From: Diplonema japonicum
Taxonomy: Eukaryota; Euglenozoa; Diplonemea; Diplonemida; Diplonemidae
NCBI GenBank assembly: GCA_964019335.1
Contig: OZ025728.1
Span: 372,001 to 436,000, forward strand
DNA: 64,000 bases
Direction: 5' to 3'
Shown here one piece after another: positions 50,822 through 61,839 of this stretch. The position numbers and the translations under genes were made by a program. Within the stretch, counting starts at the first letter, position 1. Every line of letters starts with the position of its first letter. Below the pieces are notes generated by a model, which did no database searches, had not been told where the DNA came from, and saw only the letters and a list, made by a program, of their open reading frames with translations.

Positions 50822-53331
50822 CTGTAAAACAAAAATCACCGGAAGATAAAATGTCCGGAAGAGAAATTGTCCGGAAGATAAAATGTCCGGAAGCTCTGGC
50901 GGTCCGGATATTTTTTCTTCCGGACATTTTTTTCCCGGGACCCCCTTTTCTTTTAAGGGCTGGACCCGAAAACGGATGAAACTAGTTTCTGTAGCAAGAG
51001 AAAAATCAAACGAAAATCAGAGAGAATTGAATTACGGACTTTTCCAAGAACTAAAAGATACCTCAGATCCTGATTGTTCGCTTCTACCACAAACTTGTCG
51101 AACCGAACCACTCCTTGTGCTTGCTTTAGGGTTGTTCTTGTGCTTTTTATTTCTCATTTTCCTAGCCCCCTAAACACATTCCAGACGCTTAATCTTTCAT
51201 TAAACTTACTCTTCATTAACTTTTTCAAAAATGCAACAGGGCACTTTGACTAACTGGGTTGGCAAGCGTACCTTTTTGGATGCTGGCAACTCCGGCCATC
51301 TTACCCCCAGGGAAGTGCAAGAGATCAACACCTTGCACGCCGCCAAGAAAGCAAGAAAGCCTCCTGCGAAGCTCAAGCTTGCTGAGGCTGAAAAGGCCAA
51401 AATAGGCCGCTACGCAGCCACCCATGGTACCACGGCGGCCCAGCGCTGGTACCGCGCGAAGGAAGACATCACGGTGCCAACGTCCAGTATATCAGACTGG
51501 AAACACCGCTTTGGTAGCTCCGAGGTCGATCCCCCTGCCGCACCCGTTACTGCGGGTCGCAAGCCTCTTCTGAACGAGGAAGAAACAACCAAGCTCTTTG
51601 CTTGGATCCAGGTGCAGAACGGAAGGGGGGTGCCGGTAGCAGCGTCGGACATCTGCCTGTATGCAGAGGGTCTCCTGCGCTGCAACCCGCTGCGGAAGGA
51701 GAACCTCGAGGCGTTTGGGGGAACGGTGTCTTTCTCCCAAGCCTGGGCCAACCAGCTGTGCTCCAAGCATGGCATGACAAGCCGCCGCCCAACAACAGGG
51801 AAGTCTAGCAGCCTCAATGACACCCAAGCAGCGAGGAGGTTCGCAGTACGTCGGAAGGACCATCAAAGAACATGGGATCAGGCCAGAGTTGACCTGGAAC
51901 ATGGACCAGACGGCGCTTCCCCTGCTGCCACTGGGGAAGAAGACGAAGACTAAAAGGGGTTCCAAGGTTGTCAAGGTTAGGGGCTTGGGGGACAAGCGTG
52001 CCGTCACCGGACAGTTTTGTGTTTCCCTGTCTGGTGGCAAACTGCATCCGCAGTTAATTTACACGGGAAGAACAGAACCAGCCCGCTGCAGGAAATACCC
52101 CGGGTCCGTCCCTCGTGTTGCACACCCCCCAAAAGGCTGGAGTTTAACAGCTTCGAAATCCCACTGGGCCACCCAAGAAACGCTTCAGCTCTGGGTAAAA
52201 CGTGTCTTTCTCCCCTGTTGCTATAAACTTATAAAGTCATCGGGCTGGGCACCCAACGAGCCCATCTTGCTCATCCTAGATGACTACAATGGCCACACTA
52301 CGGATGATTTTGTGAACTTGTTTTTAGAAACAAACGTTCACTTAGCTTTTGTCCCTCCAGGCCTCACCTATTTGTGCCAGCCCCTGGACATAGGACTGAA
52401 CGCCTCAATGAAGGCGACAATCAAGACCAAGTATAAAAAGTGGTCTATGAGGAGGCTGGACAAATATGTGGAAGAAGGGAACCGTCAGGAAGGGTGGACG
52501 GTACCAAGTACAAGTGAGGTAAAAGGACCACATCTGAGGTATTTTTTAAAAAATAAACTAAAATAATTCAACTTGCCCTCTTTTTTCTGCCAGGTGGGTT
52601 GAAGCAGCCTGGGAGCATGTCAGCAGGCAAGCTATACAGGCAAGCTGGGCCCATTGTTTTGGGCGTTTTTTAGAGCCTTGGTGGAGTCCTGCTTGGGAGA
52701 ATTCTCTCATTGCAGCAGCATACTGTGGTGTGCTTGCCGTTGCAGCGACGTGCTGCGGAGATGAAGAGTGGGATGAAGAGTGGGAAGAGTGGGAAGACCA
52801 GCAATATGCCAAGCTTGCTAGGCAGCTGGAAGGGGCCAGAGAAGTGTTGGATGACACGATTGTCGTGTCGTCTGACACAAGTACGGTTTCCGCCGCTTCT
52901 TGGTGGACGAAGCTTCGTTTTCCGTTTCTTTTTCTTCTTTTTCTTCGGTAGAAATGCTCCCCCCCTTGACCCAGCAAAGACTTGCTGAGGCCGAGGCCAG
53001 GCGCACTGCCAAGGCTGCGAAGGCAGCAAACAAGACGGACAAACGCACTGCCAAGGCTGCGAAGGCAGCAAAGACGGACAGGTAGGACGTTCCTCACCCC
53101 CTTTTTTTAGTTTTATTTTTGCCATTTTTAAGACTCTTGCAACAGAAACATAAGTTTTTCCAGGGAAACATGCAGCAGACAGGGGGAGGGGACAGTGCGT
53201 AGGGCAGGCTAGGTACCCCCTTGAAAAGTGCCCCAAGAAAATGTCCGGAAGATAAAATGTCCGGAAGAAAAAATCACCGGATGTTTCGGCGGTCCGGATA
53301 TTTTATCTTCCGGTGGATTTTTGTTTTACAG
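50822..53331 (+). mobile_element. pogo-like DDE transposon with TIRs and TA flanks
   Basis: The left end CTGTAAAACAAAAATCACCG and the inverted right end (CTGTAAAACAAAAATCCACC) match over about 40 nt with one inserted base, each flanked by TA (50820-50821 and 53332-53333). Subterminal CCGGAAGATAAAATGTCC copies are repeated two or three times at each end. The element is 2510 nt and carries a transposase gene with a broken frame. pogo/Tc1-mariner elements duplicate TA on insertion. Confidence 0.85.
51231..52951 (+). pseudogene. pogo/Tigger-like DDE transposase, frameshifted
   Basis: Starts MQQGTLTNWVGKRTFLDAGN; residues ~20-110 look like helix-turn-helix DNA-binding sequence. The catalytic part lies in a second frame: WNMDQTALPLLP (first Asp), LLILDDYNGH (second Asp) and FVPPGLTYLCQPLD (third Asp), so the DDD triad is present. 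The frame changes between about 51830 and 51880, most simply a one-base indel. A 55-nt intron (52539-52593, GTATTTTTT...CTGCCAG) joins HLR to WVEAAWEHVSRQAIQASWAH, restoring the usual C-terminal helix; without it the frame stops at 52566. The last residues are acidic and end near 52951. Confidence 0.8.
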
Positions 53332-53333
53332 TA

Positions 53334-53589
53334 TTTTTTTTGTCTAAAACAACTACTCACAAATGAAAACTAGTCTTTTATACAATGGTCGGCACATGAG
53401 GACAACCTATCAATAACCGTGTTAAGGAAGCAATAATGCCAAGAAGGTTTATAATTAATACTCATGATATATCGACCTTATACGGAATGAAGGGTACTTG
53501 TAACCAAGGATGTTACAAGAAGTGTGTGGCTTTGAAGGAGAAAAGGTAGGGAACTTGAGGCATTTCCAATTGATGTCGCAGTCGATGCA
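53334..53589. repeat. dispersed repeat shared with 61 kb
   Basis: 53464-53561 (ATGATATATCGACC ... TACGGAATGAAGGG ... GATGTTACAAGAAGTGTG) matches 61027-61149. The pair lies just outside the pogo-like element and the Crypton-like relic respectively. Confidence 0.6.
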
Positions 53590-53745
53590 TTATGCAGGGA
53601 CATGATGGACAGCGCTATGATGGAGAAGACGGGGCTGGTCCCGAGATAGTACCAACACCCGCGGATGAATTCTTCTCAGGTGGGGTTGAGGGTTCTCTGT
53701 CATCGTGCACCCGATGAACGAGTCCTGTGTCAACCAGGTAGTGAG
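53590..53745 (+). repeat. relic of the R2-like endonuclease region
   Basis: GATGGAGAAGACGGGGCTGG ... TCATCGTGCACCCGATGAAC ... CCTGTGTCAACCAGG matches, in inverse orientation, about 32140-32275 of the R2-like element (MEKTGLIPGSSQRPADVFFP ... VIVHPRNESCVNQ). Stops and small deletions make it non-coding. Confidence 0.75.
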
Positions 53746-54424
53746 AATTAACTATATGAGCTCGTCCGGAAAAAAATGTCAACAAATGCCTCTCCTATGT
53801 GGTGTAAAACTAAAAATGCACCCAACATTGTGCACGAAACACAAGGTTTTTTTTAAAAAAAAAAGTTGAAGACACAAAAATCTTCAATGTGTATTTCAAT
53901 GTTACACAAGCTGTAAGTGACCAGGTTGCACATTCTCCACCATAAAAGGACGGAGGCAAACGAAAGTTGCAATCATCGCTGTGCTCATGCGGTGCAAGCC
54001 TGGCCTCTGTCATCATCCAGCTTTGGTCTTGTGCCGAAGTAAGTAATCTCCAACACGAATATACTCAAAAACAGATCCTGTGTAGAGTACAGTCTTGCCC
54101 TTCGTGAGCCCATCAAACCAACAATGGAATATAAGAACCCTTCGTTTAATACCGAAAATTATGCTGCAGGAAAGGTCTTGAAAAGTGAAAAGCTGTAACA
54201 ACTTGGAATCGAACCAGTAACACTAAATTTTCTCTATCAATTCCTCTTGTATTTTGCCTTTTTTCAAGCAATGACAAGATTAAGGAGTTGCTCGGTTCAA
54301 TTTCACGTTTCTTTGGGTTTCCTTTGTTGTAATCGAGGATGTGTGCATAACCTGTGGCAAAGATCTTACCTGATTGGTGTCTGGCCTGATCAAGTAGGGT
54401 GCCGACATATCAACGGTCCTTGCA

Positions 54425-54895
54425 TTGCACTTCGCTTGGAACGTTGGTAGGGGCTGGGCTTGCCTGGCTTCCACAATGAAATTTTTGGTAGCGGTGGTGC
54501 TGCGCTTGCGCAAACCCACCTTTCTTTTTTTTGTTTTGTTTTTCTCAAACATTTCGTTGCCCAGCCTCCTGAGCGTTATAACATGTGAGTAAGAAAATGA
54601 GGTTTTTTTTTTGTTTTGTTTTTCTCCTAAACATGACCATGCACCTACGTGCAAGATCCGCTGCGCAGATCATTACAAACAAACATCATCAAAACAGAGG
54701 ATTTCACAGCAGAAGACCTGCATGACGGCGATGACGTCCTAACGGTGGGGGGCGTGAGGAGACATAAACCTGCACCACAAAACGTGGAGTGCACACATGA
54801 CAGAGGACGTTCGCTTGGAACGTTGGTAGGGGCTGGGCTTGCCTGGCTTCCACAGGTGCTGCGCTTGCGCAAACCCACCTTTCTTTTTTTTTTTT
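54425..54895. repeat. duplicated GGAACGTTGGTAGGGGCTGG block
   Basis: 54427-54530 and 54806-54890 share CGCTTGGAACGTTGGTAGGG, GGGCTTGCCTGGCTTCCACA and GTGCTGCGCTTGCGCAAACC, with about 25 extra bases in the first copy. Noncoding as far as I can see. Confidence 0.65.
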
Positions 54896-54940
54896 TGGTG
54901 GTGGGGATAACACAGAAATATGGAAATATAAAGATACATC

Positions 54941-55299
54941 AGAAACACTTTACCTGAGACTGCTCAGAACGCGCGCGTCGGACATTTTTGTTTTGTTTTT
55001 TGCTGTGCTTTGTTGCTTTTTTGTTGCCACCCAGCGCTTAATATATAAAAAAGGAATAACATTTCTCGAAAACGGGAAAATTCGGGTAAGATGCCTGTAT
55101 TATTTATTTTATTATTTGCACCACCCCAAAAGTACTTTGTCAAAAGAAATACATGTAAACTTTTATGGAGACACGAAACATGTAAAGCAGAGAGGTAGCA
55201 ACTAGAGAGGAAAATTTGTGTTAAAAAGTTGTGTCTCCATGTGCCCGTCTTCGCACGTCTCAGGTGTGTTTCTGCACAAATTGTGCAATTTGTTATCGA
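54941..55299. repeat. 359-bp direct repeat, copy 1
   Basis: Near-identical to 57869-58227, from AGAAACACT through GCGCGCGTCGGACATTTTTG and GAATAACATTTCTCGAAAAC to TGCAATTTGTTATCGA. Ends do not look like LTRs. The internal 2.6 kb holds U2 and no retroviral gene. Confidence 0.85.
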
Positions 55300-55570
55300 T
55301 GTGTTGTTCGCTGTTGACCTCCACATCGGTCATCACCGGCAGCGCCCGAGTGGAAGAACGTATTGTAGATGCTCAGGGTGACGAACAGGCAGCAAACTGC
55401 ACGGGCTCAGAATCTTGGTTACCAGGCACCATGGCTGGGGTTGAGTTGCACACCGCACGCATTAAGGACACGACGCGGAACGCAGAAGAAGCTACAACTA
55501 GGCCGAGGTGCGCCCCCTGTAATCAAGTAGACGATACTTGTGCAGGGCGCCCTGCCACATACTGCAGGCA
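55300..55570 (-). repeat. mosaic satellite unit, minus orientation
   Basis: Joins the end of the 359-bp repeat. It carries TGTGTTGTTCGCTGTTGACC, GATGCTCAGGGTGACGAA, GAATCTTGGTTACCAGG and CGCAGAAGAAGCTACAAC, as at 39-43 kb. Confidence 0.7.
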
Positions 55571-55754
55571 CCCTTAAATAGTCTCTTTTTTTTGTTTTTT
55601 TTTTGTTTTGTTTTTCTCCTGAAAGGTGGACATGATCATGGTGAGACACCAAATTTGATTCAACATCACAAGAAATGTTCACAGCGGGATTGCCCAGCCT
55701 CCTGAGATGTGAGTAAGAAAATGAGTATAATTGTTCTTTACTTGAGGGCACAAT

Positions 55755-55799
55755 GTTGTCGCTTGCCAACCCAGTTAGTCAAAGTTCCCTGTTGCATTT
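55755..55799 (-). repeat. relic of pogo-like transposase start
   Basis: About 40 nt reading MQQGTLTNWVGKR on the minus strand, as at 51231-51270, then diverging at once. A trace of another copy of the element. Confidence 0.75.
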
Positions 55800-56062
55800 T
55801 AAAGTTGAAGATTGATAAGAGATAAGTGTTTGCAATGTGTTCAAAGTTACTAGGTACTGTCCTGTGAAATAAAATAACCATTGGATTTGCTGAAAAAAAG
55901 AACTTTCCAAGGTTTGAACCCCTGCTGCGATGACACGTCTTGCATTAGGCCACGGAATGGATATGTTTCGTTTTCTTTCACAAACCGCTTACAAAAAGAA
56001 AATAAGCCGTGATTGGGAGACGAAGTAAGCAACGGCCCACCGCAGTGCGTGTCCTGGGGGTG

Positions 56063-56095
<33 letters not shown>

Positions 56096-57566
56096 CGTCC
56101 CGAAGTAAACCCAACTTTCGGTACCGGGGCTCCTCCTGCTTGCTGAAGCCTGGCCCTTTGCTTTATTTGAATCGAGGTATTTAAGGGGTCGAATACACAC
56201 ACACACACATGAAAATGTAAGCCCAACCCGAGTGTGTGTGGTGGCTGCCCACCTCCCTGTGGTGGTCCTGGGCAACGTGCACGGCTAAGAGGCAGCTTCC
56301 CTCTTGTTGTGTGGGGTGACGTGTGGGGACGCTGGACTCCTGGCCGAGCAAAGAGAGGGGGATGCTGGAGCGAAGACGGTCTGTTTGGCACAAGCTGCGG
56401 GGCACTGGGAGCAGGGGTGTAACCAACAGACTCGTTCTGAGCGAAGGCATGTCTCGGGTGGAGTGGAGCCAGGGGGCGTTCGTGCTTATCCGGGCCCCGA
56501 CCGGCCCTCTACATCAACCCTATCCTCTCCCATCCCCTTCTTTCCTCTCACGAGCAGGCCCTGCCGCTCCATCACGCTGGCTGCCTCCCTAGCTGCCTTC
56601 CTACAACTAGGAACAATCGGAAACAACCCTACACAATGTAGGAGTGCTGGCCCGGCGTGCTACGAGGGCGATAGGCTATGCAAGGTTTCACAGACCTCGC
56701 ACCCTATTAGTTAGTTTCCACCCTTTCCATTTTCTATCCAATTTTAAACTTTTTATTACCCTTTCTGCTTTTTCCTTTTCCTACATGTTTTCGGTCCCGG
56801 GTATGACGTTAAACTGCGTCCGCCGACGCGTCTGAACCAGCACTTCCTGGCGACCAGGCCGTCTTTTCTCTTTTCCTACTTCACTTCGTTCCGTTATTTT
56901 CATTATTCTTTCCGGTGATAGACTGATACGGGCCATGGAAGCAACCTCTGCTTAATCCCTGGTACGTGGGAGGATGTCAGTCACCTTTTTCCTTTTTTAT
57001 TCGACTCTGTTTTCGTATGCAGTATTTATTCTTTTCCACCCCTTTTTATCGATTTCTTCGCTTCTCTATTCTAACTTAAAATCATTTCAGTTACCGTGAA
57101 CGGTGGAAAAAAAGTTGTGGTTACTGTGGACGGTGGAAAAATAGTTGCAGGTTACCGTAGATGGTGGAAAAAAAGTTGGAGGTTGAAGGCGACGGTGGAA
57201 AAAAGTTATTTGGTTACCGTGTGCGCTGTTTTTCCAAAATCTTGGACCGATTTGGCATGTTGAATTTTCCCGTAGGAAACTCACGGCCCTGGAGAAGCCT
57301 CTCCAGGGCCTGCAGAGTGTGCAAGGTTTTAGCATGTGTTAAAATTTCCCTTACGAAGAAAAAAGGGCTTGAAAAAAAATCTTATGTAGTCCTTACGTAA
57401 CCCTCTTCGGCCGGATGGAACCCTTGTATCTTCTTGTACTCATAGTGGGCTCAATTCCAGTTGGTTTTTGTTCTCATGTTGCAGATTAGTGGTGTCCTCC
57501 ATGGTCTCTGGGCAAATATAGGGAAGGGTTTTTTGTTGTTTAGGTATTGCTTTGTTCTGAGAGGGC
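55800..57566. other. gene-poor stretch before U2
   Basis: Poly-C at 56061-56087, an ACACAC patch near 56199, and repeated GGTGGAAAAA/AGTT(G) units at 57100-57210. Open frames (for example 56275-55850 minus, 56304-56714 plus) lack convincing content. A tRNA-like fragment is noted at 55905-55960. Confidence 0.45.
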
Positions 57567-57757
57567 ATACCTTCTCGGCCTTTTGGCTAAGATCAAGTGT
57601 AGTATCTGTTCTTATCAGCTTAATATCTGATACAGCACCTCGTGTGCTGCGATATTAAACTAATTTGTCGTTGGGGGTGGCAGGTAGCTCAGGGCAACCT
57701 GAGTCTGTCCACAGGTGTTGCCCTGGAGCTGCACAACATCCAGGAGTGGCACACCCT
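57567..57757 (+). ncRNA. RNU2: U2 spliceosomal snRNA
   Basis: About 191 nt. The 5' stem-loop I region CTTCTCGGCCTTTTGGCTAA, the branch-point-pairing GTGTAGTATCTGTTC, and stem-loop IIa (CTTATCAGCTTAATATCTGA) match the universal U2 core almost base for base. Stem IIb is CAGCACC-TCGT-GTGCTG-like. An AATTTGTCG stretch is the likely Sm site, followed by 3' stem-loops (GGTAGCTCAGGGCAACCTGA and CCTGGAGCTG...CCAGGAGTGG). The intact GTAGTA sequence differs from trypanosomatid U2, in which it is lost. It base-pairs with intron branch points in the spliceosome. Ends are estimated by analogy to human U2 (188 nt). Confidence 0.95.
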
Positions 57758-57868
57758 ACTCTTCTTTTTTAAAATCCACTAACTCAAACGCAATAATTCA
57801 CGCACAAGAGACGAGATGAACGTACTTCACGGGCCACAGCGCAGATGTGGACACAAGGTATACGCAAA

Positions 57869-58227
57869 GAAACACTATACCTGAGACTGCTCAGAACGCG
57901 CGCGTCGGACATTTTTGTTTTGTTTTTTGCTGTGCTTTGTTGCTTTTTTGTTGCCACCCAGCGCTTAATATATAAAAAAGGAATAACATTTCTCGAAAAC
58001 GGGAAAATTCGGGTAAGATGCCTGTATTATTTATATTATTATTTGCGCCACCCCAAAAAGTACTTTGTCAAAAGAAATACATGTAAACTCTTATGGAGAC
58101 ACGAAACATGTAAAGCAGAGAGGTAGCAACTAGAGAGGAAAATTCGTGTTAAAAAGTTGTGTCTCCATGTGCCCGTCTTCGCACGTCTCAGGTGTGTTTC
58201 TGCACAAATTGTGCAATTTGTTATCGA
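57869..58227. repeat. 359-bp direct repeat, copy 2
   Basis: Second copy of 54941-55299, starting 112 nt past the U2 3' end. The downstream sequence diverges at once into a frame reading KKDRLDFFRANRRSGKAAVH. Confidence 0.85.
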
Positions 58228-58463
58228 AGAAGGACCGTCTGGACTTTTTTAGGGCGAACCGGCGGTCGGGCAAGGCCGCCGTTCATGCGCTAGCTGAAGA
58301 ACACCGAGCGGACAAACTCTCGCACACAAAACTAGCGACGGCCGGGGTCGTCGAAGCGGAGAGGGACCAACCACGGCGCACCCCCCCCAATAACCTGTTC
58401 CCTGGACATCTGTGCTCCGCAAGCAAATGTGGACAAATCACATGCGTTCACAAAAACAGGTGA
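58228..58463 (+). CDS. possible exon, about 78 codons
   Basis: Open frame KKDRLDFFRANRRSGKAAVH ... VVEAERDQPRRT ... CSASKCGQITCVHKNR and stop. GC-rich codons contrast with the A/T-rich repeat before it. No ATG of its own; the start would be upstream in the repeat or in an unseen exon. No family recognised. Confidence 0.25.
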
Positions 58464-59483
58464 ACTAGGGGAGAAGCTAGAATGCTCTGGCATGTCCTTC
58501 AAAGGTCATACAGGAGGTAAAGTCTACTTAGTGTAGCGCTACCTGGCCACACAGCCCTACCTGAAGCGAAGGTTTGCTGTACCGCGATCAACTGCATTGT
58601 GAGAGAGGGAAGAGGGTCGGAGGAGTTATGGGGCCGAATCAAGAAGATAGCTCAGATATAAGGAGCTACCAGCAGTGGGGCCAGTGGGAACGGCCGTACG
58701 CAGGTGGCTTTTTGTTCCCACTTGCAATATCATTTCAGCTACCGTTAGCAGAGAAGAAGTGGCAGTTCATGGAAGGACTGCACGAGAAGTCAGCTCACGA
58801 GAGCTATCATGAAGCTTGACCAACGTTTGAGGACGCAGAGAAGGGGGCATATCCTCTTACGAACAGCATATGGAGAAAAACACTGGCGTCTGGAGTCTGC
58901 TGGAGAGAAAAGCCTCAATAGAGTGCAAGCATGTGCGGCAAAGGGCAACAAAGCGGCTTTCCTGCAGGAAGGATGACCAGAGTACACCTGGGTGCTCCAG
59001 CGATGCATTGAGAGCACCCATGCATCCAAGGGGAAAAGTCTGTCCTGGATGGTAGGCTCGAATCCAGACCCTGTGGTCTTTTCACTTTTGGAGGGCACAA
59101 CACCGACCCCCCCCTTTTGGAAGGATAGAGAAAATCAGCCGGGATGTGTAGGCAGCATCCTGAAACACCCAGCTTTGGGGGGGCAAGCGACGATGTGGAA
59201 CTGGGTCGTTCCTGTGTGGGGATCGGAGGCGCAGTGTGCTGTGCTGATGTTCTGTCCTGGTTAGTCCGGTGTGCTCAGTGAGGGCTTGTCGCAAGACTCG
59301 TCGACACAGAGCTTGAAGAGGGACGAACCGGGCCAGGCTGGCCATCAGAGCAGCTCCTAGTTCCCGCAACGGACAGTTCCAGGATAGCAGAACTGAGCAG
59401 TGCCTGTGTCTCTGCCACTCAGACTACCTGAACCGCATCGCCCATCTTTTTTGCTTGCTTGCTTTTTCATATTGGTGAGAGTG
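58464..59483. other. no gene recognised
   Basis: Intermediate GC, several short frames without family resemblance or good starts. Confidence 0.4.
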
Positions 59484-59985
59484 GTTCAGCTACCGCCGCG
59501 CATTTCAGTTCCGCGAAGTTGCGAATGTTGGGGGCGCTGCCGAGAAGCGAGAAGACCGAGATCACAGCGCCGTGGCATGGACAAGCTACCTACAAGCGTG
59601 GCAAGCAGCACTGGAACAACCCGAAGCCCGTAAACCCGCAAACCCGGCAACGGAAGAACACGCAAGCCCAAACCTGAATGGGCAAGACAGGCCACGCAGA
59701 CGATCTCACGAAGCCAGCTACTGCACCAAAGGACAGACGGACTACCACACGGGGCAACCAGTCTGCGACAAGAAATCTGACAAGCCCCAGTCCCCAAAGA
59801 CATTCCGGAGGCAGAAGTCTGCATCACGGGACAAGCGGGCCCTAGTCTCTAGAAAGACTCCAGCTGCAGCCGAGCCCCAGCAACAACCAAGGAGGGCGCT
59901 CGACGACAACGGAGAGGTACAGATCTCAACAACGGCCACTACCAAGCAGTTGCTAGGAAGATCATGCACACCTCCTCCGGACTGA
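59484..59985 (+). CDS. possible hydrophilic protein or exon, about 165 codons
   Basis: The frame is open from a TGA at about 59481 and reads WFSYRRAFQFREVANVGGAA, then AWTSYLQAWQAALEQPEARK, then a Lys/Arg/Ser/Gln-rich tail ending LLGRSCTPPPD. No in-frame ATG near the start, so it would be an internal or last exon, or a relic of a mobile element's gag-like ORF. Unidentified. Confidence 0.3.
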
Positions 59986-60129
59986 CGGTGGGCGTCGTAC
60001 TTTCGTGCAAAGGAATTTTGCTACTTTGTTCTTTTTGGTCTTCGTTATGTCTATCCTGATCGGACGTTTTCCCTGTGGTTTCTGGGCAAAAACAGCAGGG
60101 ACAGCCACTTTGGTGTGCTCTCTCGTGTT

Positions 60130-60564
60130 TGGCTTTGGGTGCCTCGTTCCACAACAATTAAAACTGTGGAACAAATAGCTAACATCACCAATACGATACG
60201 GTGCACCGTGCATGTAGTTACTGATGTCTTTAGCCCGTACAAAAAGAAAATTCTTGAGTTTCCAGATTTTACAGGTGCATATGAGCTCAGGAGCACACCA
60301 GAGGGTGTATTTGCTACGTGCGCATCCACGAGCAAGAAGGAACTAAAGTACATCATCAAACTCGATGCAGACAGGGCAGAGAAAAGGCCCCCAGTCTGTG
60401 AATCTCGTGATGAGTATGAGGACGTTCCTGATAGCCTTCCAGGACTTGAAAAACGAGAAAGAATAGTAACCAAATTACAAAAATACTCGACACCCCCCAT
60501 GACAAGCCCAAAGCACCAAGTACACCTACGAATGAGCCTCTTAAAACCCCCCAAAATGCAGTAG
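60130..60564 (+). CDS. possible exon of an unknown protein, about 140 codons
   Basis: Reads TVEQIANITNTIRCTVHVVT, then FPDFTGAYELRSTPEGVFAT, KKELKYIIKLDADRAEKRPP and ends MSLLKPPKMQ. Balanced composition suggests true coding origin, but there is no ATG. An ATG frame just upstream (60046-60180, MSILIGRFPCGFWAKTAGTA, with a hydrophobic segment) is in a different frame, and I found no intron to join them. Unidentified; possibly a decayed gene. Confidence 0.3.
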   Translation, partial: WLWVPRSTTIKTVEQIANITNTIRCTVHVVTDVFSPYKKKILEFPDFTGAYELRSTPEGVFATCASTSKKELKYIIKLDADRAEKRPPVCESRDEYEDVPDSLPGLEKRERIVTKLQKYSTPPMTSPKHQVHLRMSLLKPPKMQ

Positions 60565-61764
60565 AAGGCCTAATAGTATGAAAAAGAAACGAGATCGCCC
60601 ACCCAGCAGCAGCACATCTCAGCCGCAGAAGATTAGGAAATGAAGGTTTCCACTTCCAACATCATTTCAGCCACCTTCTAGTAGTGAGTTCCGCTATTTC
60701 TTGCTATTGAAAGCATACTCTCTGACTTTACCAAAACCACTAAAACCCGATTTGACCCTAAAACTGAATTTTTCATAGGTCAAAAGCACTCTCGAGCGAT
60801 TTCTGACCCGGGTTCTTTCCTCATATGGGCCGGGGAATATAGAGAATCTTTTTTTAAAGGGGGTGGCATGCCCAAAGATGCAACGAAAGTGTCAATTGGC
60901 CTCATTTTTTTTGGGGGGGGTTTGAAATCAACCCATATTAAAATCAATCCAAGTCACGAAGTACATGTGGAGTCGCCCTCACAGAAGGGCCTTTTATGCA
61001 CATCTTACTTGAGCAGACGTCAGACATGATATATCGACCAAATGATAATAATACAAAGATCCTTTCTTCATACGGAATTAAGGGCACTAGTAAACAAGGG
61101 TGTTACAAGAAGTGTGCGGCTTTGCAGGAGGAAAGGTGGGGAGCTTGAGGCTGTACATTAGTGAGTACGCGACGTGTGGTTGTCTGCTGGTCAGAGGATG
61201 GGACATCCGTATCAGTAATCCATCTTTCGATAGGTCTTGAAATCGAAGGGTGACATGCAGATTACGCCTACGCTGGCGGTTTGTGTTACGGTACAATAGT
61301 AATAGGCCAATTTTTGCTCGGTTCAGTTGTGGGGCAACTTGTATTGTAGGAGACTTCAAAATACCAGGGAGGAGCGAGTGGCCGCGCCAGGTTTGAGAAG
61401 GCCTGATTAGAGATGGTGACAGTGGCAATGCCAGCGACAGCAGCAGCTCTTAGTCAACAAAAGGGGGGGGCAACTTGTATTGTAACCTTTGTTTCCCCTC
61501 TCTTGTTGTACCCCTTGTTTCCTTTATGTACCTCGTGGTGAAGTAACTTCAGTGTGTCGTGAAATAATAACTATTTATATAACTCGAGCCGGGTTTTCAA
61601 GGGTGGGAGTGAAAATAATATTTTACATTATGTCACTCCCAGCTTTATTTTCACTCCCAGTTTACCTTGAATTAGGCCCAGGAGTGAAATAATGTTCGAG
61701 CGTGAAATAATGTAACATTATTCCACTCCTGGGCCTAATTTCACCTATTTCACCTATTTTTACA
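60565..61764. other. no gene recognised
   Basis: Includes the dispersed repeat 61027-61149 (also at 53464-53561), and CCTCACAGAAG(A/G)GCC.TTTAT at 60979 shared with 50672. Confidence 0.45.
61671..61740. repeat. palindrome, 27-nt arms
   Basis: The AATTAGGCCCAGGAGTGAAA arm and its inverse (TCCACTCCTGGGCCTAATT) pair with one mismatch around a ~16-nt loop. Related GGGAGTGAAAATAA and CACTCCCAG motifs lie at 61604-61665, so it may be the end of a small inverted-repeat element. Confidence 0.8.
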
Positions 61765-61839
61765 ATGGGAAGGAAGCCGAAGGCAAAAGGCGAAGGGTAC
61801 AAAGGCAGAGGCGTCGAAGATCATGAACGTTAGCTTGCC

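Noticed and set aside
54185-54230. tRNA T-arm like GGTTCGATTCC on the minus strand
   Set aside because: The supposed stem does not pair properly and no acceptor, D or anticodon arm is present.
54941-58227. LTR retrotransposon with the 359-bp repeats as LTRs
   Set aside because: Repeats lack TG...CA ends, no primer-binding or polypurine site was seen, and the interior has no gag or pol.
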